From: Stromatinia cepivora
Lineage: Eukaryota > Ascomycota > Leotiomycetes > Helotiales > Sclerotiniaceae
NCBI GenBank assembly: GCA_014898415.1
Contig: RCTD01000039.1
Coordinates: forward strand, 124,001 to 188,000
Reading direction: 5' to 3'
Length of the DNA: 64,000 bases
A program made the position numbers and the translations under genes. The notes beneath the pieces were generated by a model. The model was not told the DNA's origin. It did no database searches and worked only from the letters and a program-made list of their open reading frames with translations. Within the stretch, counting starts at the first letter, position 1. Each line of letters begins with the position of its first letter. Positions 1-12,830 of this stretch are shown piece by piece.

Positions 1-1250
1 TTGAGTTACCTTACATTTTGGAGATCCGTAGAACTTTTACAGAAAATAGGATTTCTGAGATCTGGTCTTGATAGTCTTTGCTCTCGCACCGCTATTCACA
101 AGTAGCTGAAAAACACGAAAGTTTATTAGACGCTTCTGTGGTTCGTGGAACTACCGTTATACTATAATACGAAGTGATATCGGAAAAGTCAAGAAAAGAC
201 ATCTCCTTAATCACCCCTATCTTCGGAGAATTGTATCTTAGTACCTGATTGTGGTATCTGAGCTAATTTTGCCGATGTAAAAGGAGAAGATGAGATGAAC
301 TTGAGACAAACCTCTCATTATTGCTTTTTTCCTTTTTTTCTTCTTTTTTTTTATAAAAAAAAAGAACTAATTGAAGGGGCAATGGGATATTTGCTATCAT
401 TAACTACAAATTGTTAGATCTAGGCCATCAAATATGATTGCCTCAGATCATGCAAGATTGTCTCAATTGGGCACTCACTTTCGACTCGAGTAAAAAGGAC
501 TCGGAAAGAGCCACATCATGCCATGAAATCTTTGATGAATTAAACTCGACTCATAAGTTGTGGGGAACTTAAAGAATGGGAGAGTGAACCCTGACATGGG
601 ATCGCGAAGATATAAAAGTGGTCCGTCCCGGGAATCTCAACGGCACAACGTGTCAAAAGCACAAATTACCAACGGAGCGGTGCATGAAAGAACGGGGGAT
701 GGGAGGATCAACCCTTTCCCAAGATCTTTCCCAATAAAAGACCTGAACGATGGTGAGCGTCAGATTTCCCCAGTTTGGCTAAGAAATAATTCCTGTTCGT
801 ACCGTTCATTACTCACAAGTAGTGATGATTTAATCCAAAAGTAGATACATCAATATAATGAACTTTTACACACAGTGGAAGCTCCTTGACTTCATCACGA
901 TAATTTCTCTGTTATAATTTATAACTGCCGGAAGCGTCTAGAAAGTGGACTGTAGCATACCATCAGGTAATAATCATAGTAGGAATAAGGAGAAGGCAAT
1001 ATCCACGAAGAAGAATAACGAATAATTTTTGAGATTTGCGAATCCTATGGAAACAAAATATCAGTAGAATATTGATAATCTAACCCGTGTAGTACTAAAA
1101 CGATATATTTCAAATCTCATTATATAATAGCAAATCTTAATTCATATACTTATCACGGCATGGGAAGGGGGCCTTAGGTAATACGATGATATTCTACGAA
1201 GGAGGAAAGAAAATGCTAAGAAGAGCACCGACTATATAGGGAATGAATAT
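1..1250. other. Moderate-GC stretch without a confident gene
   Basis: Base composition here is normal for a gene island, in contrast to the AT-rich block that begins near 1250. The longest open frame (560-844, plus strand, 94 codons) is rich in Arg, Asn and Ser, has no motif I recognise, no clear intron and no good context, so I do not call it a gene. The segment may be flanking or untranslated sequence of a gene lying left of the window. Confidence 0.5.
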
Positions 1251-2047
1251 TCAAGATGTCTATATAAACTAATTAAAAACAAATGGTAAATTTTTAATAA
1301 TATTTCTTTTTTCGAAACTAGATTTGTTTTAAACAATCAATAAAATCACAATAAAATCTATTAATAAAACTTCGAAGGGTTTAAATATATATATCCAATA
1401 CAATAAAATTATTATTCAGATTTTAAGATTATTTTAAAATCTATAATGTATCTTTTTATTTATACAAATTGTATTTTTCTTTTATTTCATTGATTATTTC
1501 AATATTATAAATATAATAATTAATATTGATAACAATAATACTATATTTGAATGATTTAAAATCTATAATAATGATCTCGATTTTTAAAATACAATTGATA
1601 ATATTCAATCAGTATTTTTTTGTTTCTTTTTAAATCGATTATCAATTATTAATTAAAGATATAATATTTTTATTTTATTTAATAATAGTAATCGTTTTTG
1701 TTATAATTGTCGAACATACTTTCGAAGATTTATTTCTGGATTGGTTTTTTCTTTTCAATTTTTTTTCAAATATTTTTTTTTTATAATTTTCGATTTCGAT
1801 TTCGATTTATTGATTATTGATTATTTAAGAAAACAAAATATCAAATATATTAATATTAAAAGCAAATAATGAAATATTAAAAAGATTCGAATGATTTTTA
1901 ATAATTTAATCAAACGGGATTGGGAGTAGATTTTTAATATCTTATATAAATCGATCTATTTATTATCTAATTTTTTATTTTATAAAATGTTTTTATACTT
2001 TTGATATTAATAAAAACTTCTTATTCTTTATATAATATAACGAATTT
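1251..2047. other. AT-rich, RIP-like degraded sequence
   Basis: Extremely AT-rich with stops in all frames. I recognise no element domains. The composition shift at about 1250 marks the border between the gene-type and repeat-type compartments. Confidence 0.6.
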
Positions 2048-2306
2048 TGTGACGCACAAGAGCCGTAGTAGAGCTGAATAAACAGGGTCAATTATGTTCC
2101 TTAGAATCTACAACTGAAGAACTATGGCTCGTAAGGAGCGACTAGATATATATACACAAATACCCATTCGTGAGCTGCGGGGCTGTGCGCATGCTTTATT
2201 AGGGTCACCATTCTACCATACTAAATCGTATGATTCGTAACGCATGTGCACGGACGATCAGCTCATTTATTGACATGGGAGATAAGGGGCATCACGATTC
2301 GTGACA
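2048..2306 (-). repeat. Solo LTR of the gypsy family, with 5-bp TSD
   Basis: This is the reverse complement of the LTRs bounding the gypsy elements further right. In sense orientation it starts TGTCACGAATCGTG and ends GTGCGTCACA (TG...CA ends). It is flanked by a perfect 5-bp duplication AATTT (2043-2047 and 2307-2311). No internal sequence follows, so it is a solo LTR left by LTR-LTR recombination. It lacks a block of about 23 bp near its 5' end (sense), hence 259 bp against about 282 bp for other copies. It keeps many C/G positions that are T/A in the other copies. Confidence 0.92.
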
Positions 2307-4697
2307 AATTTGATCTGTTTCTATTTATATATTCTTTATAAATCGAAATCGATTGTTTTATTAAAATTCAAAATTGATTTAGAATTTGTTTTATTTTATC
2401 AATCGTTTTATTTTCTTTGAAGAATTCATATTTCTATATTAGAATTATCTTTAATAAATAAAATTTACTAGATTCTATATCAATATATAAATTAAATCTG
2501 TAATTTATAAAGAATAGAAAACATTTTATTATTTTCGAAATTAAAATTATTAAAAGCAAATTCAATAAAGAATAATTATTTTATTTAATTGTTTTGATAA
2601 AAGTTGATAAATATATATAGATATCATTTCAAAATCGAATTCATATATTTTATTTATTTATTAATTTGTAAATAAAAAGTTGAAAAATATTTAAAAACGA
2701 TTTCTAATCATTTAGAAAATTATATTCAAAATCCCGAAACGAATTATACTCTTCGATTTGAAATGATATTATTCGATAGATTATATAAAATATATATACA
2801 ATTAATAAAAATATTAACTAATTCTTTTATTATTAATAATTTATATTTATAAAATACTTTATTTTAATTAATCTATAAACAATTATTAATATATATTCAT
2901 ATATAGAATTGTAATATTTATAATTTGATAATAATATAATATAATCGATCAAGATATTTAATCAAACTTTAAATAAAATAAATGACAATTTCAGGAATTT
3001 TTTAAAAAAAAGATTTTGATGATTTTGTATATATACAAAGTTTATAAATTTGAATATAAATATTTATTTCTTAATATATTTATAATTATCAATAATTTCG
3101 AAAGATAAGATCAATAATTTTTATATATTCTAAATAATCAATTGATTCCGATAAATATATTCTATATATAATCTATACTTCTAATTTATTATCGAATAAT
3201 ATTTATAATTTCTTTTAATAATAAATCCTATAATTATAAATTTTATAATCTTATATAATTATATATAAACCTTTCCGAAACTTCTTCGATTATTTAATTA
3301 TAAACAGATCTTCGATTACTAAAATCAATTATTTTGCTATATTAAATCTGAAATATATAATATCAATAAACTTATCGATAAATTTATCTTTCAATAATAT
3401 TATTCAATTAATTATTACTAATAAAATTTCGCTTATAAATTCTTTCTATAAATCTATATTGAATTTATTAATAAACAAAATAATATATTTTCTATTCTTT
3501 AATTATTCGTTATTAGAATTGAATATATTTGATCAATCTTTATAGTAACAATTCAATATATCAAAATAGATTATTTTAAATTCTAATCAATAAACAATTC
3601 GGAAATTATATTGAAATAAAAATTCTAATTATTTTATTTGTTATTAATTTAAAGTCTTTATTATTATAAAATATTTTAGATTTTTATGATTTATAAGGAT
3701 TTTGAATTTTTATTACAATTCTTATAATTTTGATTATTATTCTTTTATTGATTTAATTATAATCAACAATTCCTTATTATAGATTTGGTAATTATATTCA
3801 ACTACTGAATACTTTGAAAAGAAATATACCACTAAATATAAAATATTATTATCATTGTGCTGGGGGGGGGGCCCCTTCCGGGATCCAAACCGAAATGTTT
3901 ATTTCCAAAATGGGTTTTTTATTGTAATCAAAATATATTAAAACTAAAATAATTATAAAAACTTCTTTAAACTTTTCGAAAACAATTATATATCTCTTTT
4001 TTTTATTATTATATAATATCTTTTTACAATAATTTATTCAACGAATAACAAATCTTAGAAAAGTTCTTTATAAATAATCGATAAAAATTCGTAAAGCCAA
4101 AAAATCACTATAAATCTTTGATTGATAATAATTATACTTAAAAAATGATAACTTTTATTTTATTTTAACCTACCCCTATACTATCAATTATAATTATTAA
4201 ATCTAAATACTTTATTACAATTATTTTAAATTTAAAATTATTAATATTTATTTACAAATCAATATTTTATAATTTCTGAATTATCTTACAAATATACGTT
4301 CAATATTAGTTTTTGTTTACAAAATATATTAATGCATTATCAAAATATAAAATACAATATTTATTAAATTCGTCAAATAATATATAATTAATATAATATT
4401 AAAAAAAATAAAGATTTTACAAAAACCAAAAAGCATAACCAAGAATTCAAATAACTCAAATCGAATAATAAAAACAATTTTCTATTCGTTACTTTTCACA
4501 ATACAAAACTTATTAAAGATTATAATGATATCCAATTTGAAACATACTTTTATATTACAAAAAATATTCAAAATCTTCTTAACTATTAATAACAAATATC
4601 AATTCTTAATAATAATATTATTTGATTCATAATAATTTTAACAAATTCGAATTTCTTCATTTGATTTAATAACTAAAATCCAAAAAATAATACTATA
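2307..4697. other. AT-rich degraded sequence, no recognisable element
   Basis: About 2.4 kb of very AT-rich DNA with no frame longer than expected by chance and no domain I can identify. An isolated GC patch with a run of ten G lies at 3862-3871, followed by a C run and a GGGATCC-like stretch; it is unlike everything around it. Confidence 0.5.
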
Positions 4698-5535
4698 TGT
4701 TAACTTTTGATGCAGGAAATAATAGTATTATTGACTATATAGATTGAACTAAGGATCTATATTTCTAATAGGAATAGAATTGAGATTATCCCTAAATATG
4801 ATCTGTATATTATTATAATCATATGATTTCAATTCTAATCTTATAATAACCTCATTTCCAATATTCCCTTATTGAGGATATTCTATTCGATCCTCCTAAA
4901 CTACTAATCCTAACATTTTCTTGAACCTTTCGAAAGCAATCCTTACACAAGACTTCGTCATTCCGTCGGCAATTATATTATATATATTGATATAATTAAT
5001 AGCGATTTTCTTCTTTTCTATTAAATCCTTAATAAAATAATAACTGATATCTATATATTTAAATCGTTTATACAAATATAAATTCTTGATTAAAACTAAA
5101 ACACCTTGATTATTACTAAACATTTGAACCATATCTTTATTCTTTCTAATATAATTTGATCTGAATAGATCTTTAAATATTTATACAATTCATCTTTTTT
5201 GTTTGATGAATATTATTATTGCAATATATTCTGATTCTATATTAAAGGTAATCATAGATATTTGTTTTTTGTTAACCTATAATATAGGATCTTTATAAAA
5301 TATCACAACTCTTTTTGAAACACTTTTCCGATTATATTTGTTATTAATCTAATCTATATCTATATATATCTTTATTGTTAACTTTTGGTGCAGGAAGTAG
5401 TAGTATTGTTGACTATATAGATTGAATTAAGGATCTATAATTCTAATAAAAGTAAAATTGAGGTTATCCTTAAATATAGTCTGTGTACTATTGTGATCAC
5501 ATAATCTCAATTCTAATCCTATAATGGCCTCATTT
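4698..5535 (-). mobile_element. Deleted Ty1/copia derivative (LTR - 0.5 kb - LTR)
   Basis: Two direct 166-bp-type LTRs in minus orientation flank only about 512 bp of internal sequence. The 3' LTR (4698-4863) is full length; the 5' LTR (5376-5535) lacks about the last 6 bases of its outer edge. The same LTR bounds the large copia array at 35606-53776. The internal part is the RNase H C-terminal end plus polypurine tract; everything from the 5' leader to mid-RNase H is missing, and the LTR end joins directly to internal sequence. No TSD is visible because the right edge is damaged. Confidence 0.85.
4896..5132 (-). pseudogene. Copia RNase H C-terminal remnant
   Basis: A 78-codon open frame shows the end of a Ty1/copia RNase H domain: a segment ending with the pattern I-x-A-D-G-M-T-K (family consensus ADGLTK), then F-E-R-F and L-G-L near the C terminus. 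The same segment is found at 48899-49133 and 53351-53578 in the large copia array. The frame continues upstream to 5375 in degraded form. It is a fragment of pol, not an independent gene. Confidence 0.85.
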
Positions 5536-6501
5536 AGAAATGAATTTCAAATTCATTATTAGATAACTTTTATTCTTGATTTTTCGATTCTTTTAGATTG
5601 TTTAATAATTAGAAGTTTATTTTTTAATATTAAAATGCTTTGTTTTACAACGAAATACCTTTATTCAATTACAAAAACAAAATCAAATAGATTTAAAATT
5701 TATATCTCTTTATATTAATTCCTAATATCTAATTTATAATATTATTATAAAAAACAAAACTGATCAATATCAGAATAATTATATATAGAGAAATAAAGCT
5801 TATCAACAAATATATTAAACTCTTTTGATTAATATATTTTGATTTATTTGAAAAATTAGAATCTATAGAAAATAAGAAGTTATATAATAATACATACCGA
5901 AGCACTAGTACGAATATTAGTGAGCATATAATCCTTACCATTCTTATCATTCTTACCATCCTTACCATCCTTACCATGCACAAGATTCATATTCCGACAA
6001 CAATATATATATATTATATTCATTCCGAATAATAAAATCAATGCAATCAATATAATCAATTAAACTATTTAGATCAATTTGATCAATTTGATCGATTTAA
6101 ATTGACCAAATTGATCAAATCGATTAAATTAATTCAAATAATCAAATCGATCTATATAATCTAATTATTCGATATACAAATACGAATTCGAATTCTACGA
6201 ATTCATTAGTGTATATGAAATTATTGAATTAAAGAGTATTCAAATAAGGAAATCTAATTAATTGAATGTTAGGAGTATTCAAATAAAGAATCTTTATAAT
6301 ATTAATCAAATTGATTTGAATGATAAATCTTTATTTAAATCAATAAATAAGAATGAGATATTGATATATAAAAGAATTCGAAAGAGATATATAGGAAGAT
6401 TATATCCTTAGAATTAAAAGTTAAAAATCTATATTCAAAAAATTATTTATTAATCTTAATTGTATATAATACAATATTATAATACTACTCTATATTATTA
6501 A
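5536..6501. other. AT-rich spacer with short tandem repeats
   Basis: AT-rich DNA left of the outer gypsy element. At about 5930-5980 there is a short array of a 9-bp unit (CTTACCATC-like, about five copies). At about 6058-6150 there are repeated GATCAATTT units on both strands, resembling the tandem motif found near the 3' end of both gypsy copies. No gene is visible. Confidence 0.5.
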
Positions 6502-6783
6502 TGTCACGAATCGTGAACCACAGGAGGCTAACCACATGATATCTCTTATCTCCCATATCAATTTATGAGCTGATCATCCGTATGTATGCGTTATGAATCA
6601 TACGATTTAGTATAGTAAAATGATAACCCTAATAATGCATATATACAACCCTGTAGCCCACAAATGGGTATTTATGTATATATATCTAATTGCTCTTTAC
6701 AAACCATAATTCTTCAATTATAGATTCTAAAGAATATAATTGACCCTATTTATTTAACTCTATTACAGTTCTTATATATTACA
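6502..6783 (+). repeat. 5' LTR of outer gypsy element
   Basis: It begins TGTCACGAATCGTG, unmutated, and ends in a heavily changed TTATATATTACA where the solo copy has TTGTGCGTCACA. It is preceded by TSD ATTAA. Confidence 0.9.
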
Positions 6784-8507
6784 TTATCTACAACTCATTT
6801 ACAAGCGTTCGACCATCTAATGGCCTCCTAAATAATACCTTACTTTAATAATACCTTCTTAGATAAACTTTTATAAATATTACATTCAAAAAAAGAAGAT
6901 TTATTCCAATCTAATCGACAAAGATATAAATACCTTTAAAAGTATATCATCACTTTCACAATACAATGAATTCCTTCTCTTATATACTCCGAACCTTCGA
7001 AAGTATATTCTAAAGAACCCTCTCCTTCTCCTCAATTATTTCAACAATCCTTCGAAGAAAATATGAATACAGAATTGAATAATATTATTATTGGAAGAAA
7101 GAAAATTGATAAAAAAAAGATTCCAATATATAAAACTAATATTCCTAATAATTCAATTATTCCTTCCGAATTATTATTACAATTATAAAATCTCTATATA
7201 ATGATTATAAATTTGAAAAAGAAGAATCGATAATTGAAAGTTATAATAATAACGAATTCTGTAATAATACAATCTTTTTTTAAACTTCAAATAATATTTA
7301 TATAAATATCCAGATCAATAATAGTATTTAGGATTCCTTTTATTCTTTTAATCGAAACCCAAAGATCTTTATTTAAACAAATCCGAAGATCCCGAAATCA
7401 AAGAAAGAAAACTTTGATTAAATGATTTGATCATCCAAAACCCTTCAAGGATTCTCCTTTCTTTTCAGAAAATAACAATTCATCTAATAATCAAGGGTCT
7501 CTTTACTCAAGAAACCGATCTAATTAATCAAAATCGCATTCCTACATCAATCACAACTTATAGCAAAATGTATATACACCAAAACCCATAAATCTTATTA
7601 TTAAACTTAACGATAATATTAAATCTAAAATTAGTTTATAGCAATTATTGATTATAGAACAATTCGAATTATATACTACATCACTTAAAAGTGAAACACA
7701 ATATTATACATACATAATCGACCAAACCGAATCAGAAGTATAAATATATTATTATATTCTTTATATACAAATACCCCAATTCACAATACTCGAATTGATC
7801 GAATAGCTTGTAGCGATCTATCAGAACCCAGCCGAAATCGATGATATTCACTCTCAATACAAAATATGAATCATATCTAATACAACTCGATATAACAATT
7901 TCCTAGAATAATATAAGAAGTTTAGATTATTTACTATTTAAACAAAGATTATCAACAATAAGATTCTATTCAAGAATCTCGAATAAAAGATTTCTAATTT
8001 TTTTTTATAAATGATAACAATATTTATCAAGGATTACAAAATTACAAAAGAATTTGTAAATATATTTATTAAAATAAATCAAAACGAAATTTTATTATAA
8101 AAACGAAATCAATATTATATTAATCGAAAAGCCTTTATAATTATTTGTAAATCAATAATTATTACGAACCTCTTGTAACCCTTTCGGAGCTCTAATAGCT
8201 TCAATTTTGGAACCTCTATATTCCCGAAACTATTTCCACCCCGGAATGCCCTTCCCGGATACACTGGTTCCACTATATCCAATAACTATTCGAACTTTAA
8301 ACGTTTATTGCTCTCTTCCTCTCTTGAAATAGTATATATATCGATACCTTGTATCGATAACCTCAATAAGATCGAGATGGTACAAAAAAAAACAAAAGAA
8401 TTCGAAGAATATCGGAATGCCGAAAAAGACTTCAATCTAGAAGTTATAATTGAAGTTATACAGAATGCCTGTTTAGAAGAAAAAAAGTGTTTAAAATTAA
8501 ATGTTTA
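6784..8507 (+). pseudogene. Gag region remnant, outer gypsy
   Basis: This lies between the 5' LTR and the protease. Stops are frequent, but a 66-codon open piece at 8308-8508 (E-x-M-V-Q-K-K then E-E-Y-R-N-A-E-K-D-F) is conserved in the inner copy at about 11550-11725, which supports a coding origin. Position suggests Gag or a Gag-protease linker. No zinc knuckle could be read with confidence. Confidence 0.6.
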
Positions 8508-8900
8508 GATTCTGTTTCTATTTTAAATATTATACGGGATATAAGATTTTTTGATCTAATTAAGTTTATAAAAGAAGAAATATTCATCCTTTTTTGTAAT
8601 CTTTCGAAAAATGATTATATTTATCGATTAAGAGTATTTATTGATTTTAAAGTAAATGAATTTGTTTTTATTAATATTATATTCCTTATTTGTTTATTTT
8701 CTATATTTAAATCAAGAATTATATTGTTTGAAGTTTTAATTGAAATTAAAAAGTATAATAATATATAAAACTATATTATTATTTATTTTACATTTTTTAA
8801 TCTAATAATCGATAATTGTGAACAATTTTTTATCCCTTTTTTTATTATTGAATTAAAGAGTTATAATATTATTTTAAATAGATTTTGATTATCAGAAACT
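8487..8900 (+). pseudogene. Aspartic protease remnant, outer gypsy
   Basis: A 93-codon open frame (8487-8768) contains R-L-R-V-F-I-D-F-K followed by F-V-F-I-N. It aligns in layout with retroviral-type proteases (I-D-S-G-A motif, then a short hydrophobic strand). A downstream degraded I-I-L-N-R-F-W resembles the second hydrophobic-Gly strand of the family (I-L-G-R-x-W). The catalytic Asp is kept but the following Ser-Gly is lost. The inner copy carries the same region with more stops. Confidence 0.6.
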
Positions 8901-9736
8901 CGAACAAAATTTGATTGCTTTAATTGATATTTTGAATAATCTAAAGAGAGACTTTATATTATTTCTTATTCGAATAATCTCCTTGTTATTTAATTATCTT
9001 TTTACAAATAAAAGATCGATTGATTAATTCAACAAAATACTGATCGATGAAATAATCAATTCAAAGAATATTAGAATCGAAAAGATTTATAATTAAATAG
9101 ATCAATTGTAATTGATGATATATAATAAGAATCTTCAAATATAAATACAATACAAATTTTTATTGAAAAGAAAGAAATCCTGATTCCTTTCAAATTCAAT
9201 TCATTTTCTTTTCAATCAATTATATTACCATTACAAATCTATAAATGCCTCCCCTATATATTATCCGAAATCCTTGATCTATATATATTCAAACCCGATA
9301 AATTCCAATTAGAATATAAAAGAGATGAATAAACTAAACTTTTTATTATTACTCTAAAAGAATTTGATGATATAATAAACTCTTAATAAAACGAATGATA
9401 TACAAAAGAAAGAATATTGATTGCCCTAACCAAATTCAAGAATACAAAAGTTTGAAAGAAACTTAATCGAATATTAATCGAAATCGATTTAGAACCTAAA
9501 ATACTATTTGAATATCGATAATATTATCAAATCTTTTCCAAATATAAATCAAACATTTTGCCTTTTAACCAATCTTATAATTATAAAATCATATTGGAAA
9601 ATAAAGAAGAATAAATCTTACATTACAACCCATTTTATAAAATATCCCTGAAACAATTGGAAATCGTTAAAGAATATATTATAAATAATCTCAACAAAGA
9701 TTTCATTGAATTCAATCAAACCCCTTATACTGTATT
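8901..9736 (+). pseudogene. Reverse transcriptase N-terminal part, outer gypsy (cut by insertion)
   Basis: The last 130 bases encode a typical gypsy RT lead-in: an N-P-L-Y-K start, a long K/E helix, then F-I-E and a T-P-Y pattern. The matching region of the inner copy is at about 12830-12960. The frame stops abruptly at 9736 where the inner element begins, and resumes at 16762 after the TSD. Confidence 0.8.
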
Positions 9737-10004
9737 TGTCACGAATCGTGAGCCACAGGAGGCTAACCACGTGATACCTCTTATCTCCCATATCAATTTA
9801 TGAACTGATCATCTGTGCGCATACATTACGAATCATACGATTTAATATGGTAAAATGATAACCCTAATAACGCTTACGCATAACCCTACAGCCCATAAAT
9901 AAATATTTAATCGCTCCTTATAAGTCATAATTCTTCAATTATAGATTCTAAAGAATATAATTGATCCTATTTATTCAACTTTACTATAACTTTTATATAT
10001 TATA
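9737..10004 (+). repeat. 5' LTR of inner gypsy element
   Basis: It starts TGTCACGAATCGTGAGCC, unmutated, and its inner end is converted to TTATATATTATA. It is 268 bp, slightly shorter than the 3' LTR because part of a TA-rich stretch is missing. Confidence 0.9.
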
Positions 10005-12830
10005 TTATTTACAATTTATTTACAAGCATCCAGTCATTTAATGGCTTCCCAAATAATACTTCACTTTAATAATACCTTCTTAAATAAACTTTTACAAACA
10101 TTACACCTAAAAAAAGAAGATCTATTCCGACCTAATCGATAAAGATAAACCCCTTTAGAAATATACCATTACTTTCATAATACAACGAACTCCTCCTCCT
10201 ATACACTCCAAACCTTCGAAAATATATACTAAAGAACCCTTTCCTTCTCCTCAATTATTTCAACAACCCTTCGAAGAAAATATAAATACAGGATTGAATA
10301 ATATTATCATTAAAAAAAAAAAAATTGATAAAAAGAAAATTCCAATATATAAAACCGATACTCCCAACAATTCAATTACTTTTTCCGAATCACCATTACA
10401 ACTATAAAATCTCTATATAATAATTATAAATTTAAAAAAGAAGAATCGATAATTGAAAACTATAATAATAACGAACTCTACAATAATACAACCTCTTTCT
10501 AAACCCCAAATAATACCTATACAGATATCCAAATCAATAACAATATCTAGAACTCCCCTTATTCCCTCAATCGAAATTTAAGGATCTTCATTCAAGCAAA
10601 CCCGAAAATCCCGAAATCAAAGAAAAAAAACTTTGATCAAACAATCTAATCATTTGGAATCTTCCAAGGATTCTTTTTCCTTTTCAAAAAGTGATAACCC
10701 ATTTAATAATCAGGGGTCCCTTTATTCAAGAAACCAATCTAACCAATCAAAATTGCATTTCTACACCAATCACAATTTACAATAAAATATATATATATCA
10801 AAACCCATAAATCTTATTATTAAACTTAACAATAATATTGAATCTAAAACTAATTTATAATAATTATTAATTATAAAACAACTCGAACTATATACTACAT
10901 CACTTAAAAATGAAATACAACGCCGCATATATATAATCAATTAAATCGAATCGAAAGCACAAATATATTGTTATACTCTTTATATACAAATGCTTCGATT
11001 CACAGTATTCGAATTAATCGAACAATTTGCAATAATCTATCAAAACCCAACTGAAATCGATGATACTCATTCTCAATACAAGATATAGATTATATCTAAT
11101 ACAATTCGATATAATAACTTCCTAAAATAATATAAAAAGTTCAGATTACTTACTATTCAAATAAAGATTACTAATAATAAAGTTCTATTCAGGGATCTTA
11201 AATAAAAGATTTCCGATTTTCTTTCATAAATAATAACAATATCTATTAAGGATTACAAAATTACAAAAGAATTCGCAAATATACTTATTAAAATAAATCA
11301 AAATAAAATTTTATTACAAAAACAAAACCAATATTATATTAATCAAGAAATCCTTATAACTATTCACAAATCAATAACTATTACAAACCCTTTACAACCC
11401 TTTCAGAACTCTAACAATTCCAATTTTAGAATCTTCATATTCCCGAAACCATTTCCACTCCAGAATACCCTTCCCAAATATACCGGCCCCGCTATATCCA
11501 ATAATTATTCGAACTTCAAACGCTCATTACCCTTTCCCTCTCCTGGAACAATACATACATCAACACCTCATATCGATAACCTCAATAAGATCAAGATGGT
11601 ACAAGAAAAAGCAGAAGAATTCGAAGAATATCGGAATACCGAAAAAGACTTCAATCTAAAAGCTACAATTGAAACCATATAGAATGCTTATTTAAAAAAA
11701 GAAAAATATTTAAAACCAAACATTTAGACTCTATCTCTATTCTAAATACTATATAGGATATAAGATTTCTTAATCTAATCAAATTTATAAAAGAAAAAAC
11801 ACTTATCCTCCCCTACAATTTTTCGAAAAATGATTACATTTATCGATCAAAAATACTTATTGATTTGAAGTAAATAAATTCGTTTTTATTAATACTATAC
11901 TCCTTACTTATTTATTTCCTATATTTAAATCAAGAATTATATCGCTTAAAACTTCAATTGAAATTAAAAAGTATAATAATATATAAAACCATATTATTAT
12001 CTATTTCACATTCCTTAATTTAATAATCGATAATTATAAATAATCTTTTATCCCTTTCCTTATTACTGAATTAAAAAGTTATAATATTATTTTAAATAAA
12101 CTTTAATTATCAAAAACTTAAACGAAACTCGATTACTTCAATAGATATCTTAAATAATCTAAAGAAAAACCTTATACCATCTTCTATTCGAATAATCTCC
12201 TCATTACCCAATTATCCCTTTATAAACAAAAAATCGATTGATTAATTTAACAAAATATTGATCAACGAAATAACCAACTCAAAAAATATTAGAATCAAAG
12301 AGATTTATAATTAAATAAATTAATTATAATTGATAATATATAACAAAAATCTTTAAATATAAATATAATATAGATTTTTATTGAAAAAAAAAAGATTCCG
12401 ATTCTTTTCAAATTCAATCTATTTTTTTTTCAATCAATTATATCACTATTATAGATCTACAAATACCTCCCTCATATATCACCCAAAATCCTCGATCTAT
12501 ACACACTCAAACCCAATAAATTCCAATTAGAATACAAAAGAGATAAACAAATTGAACTTTTTACCATTACTCTAAAAGAACTTAATGATATAATAGATTT
12601 TCAATGAAACAAACGATATATAGAAAAAAGAATATTGATTACCTTAATCAAATTCAAGAATACAAAAGTTCAAAAGAAATTCGATCAAGTATTAATTGAA
12701 ATCGATTCAGAATTTAAAATATTATTTAAATATCAATAATATCATCAAGTCTTTTTTAAATATAAATCAAATATCTTACCTTTTAACCAATCTTATAATT
12801 ATAAAATCATATTGAAAAGTAAAGAAGAAT
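10005..12830 (+). pseudogene. Gag-protease region remnant, inner gypsy
   Basis: Collinear with 6784-9600 of the outer copy. The top strand is strikingly poor in G (G-to-A, i.e. mutation of the bottom strand). The conserved E-E-Y-R-N segment is recognisable near 11620. No frame of meaningful length survives. Confidence 0.7.

Noticed and set aside
560..844. 94-codon plus-strand frame
   Set aside because: No motif, no intron or promoter support and no neighbour context; left as part of an unassigned stretch.
5729..5983. 84-codon minus frame starting with repeated M-V-R
   Set aside because: The start is the CTTACCATC minisatellite and the rest is AT-rich low complexity.
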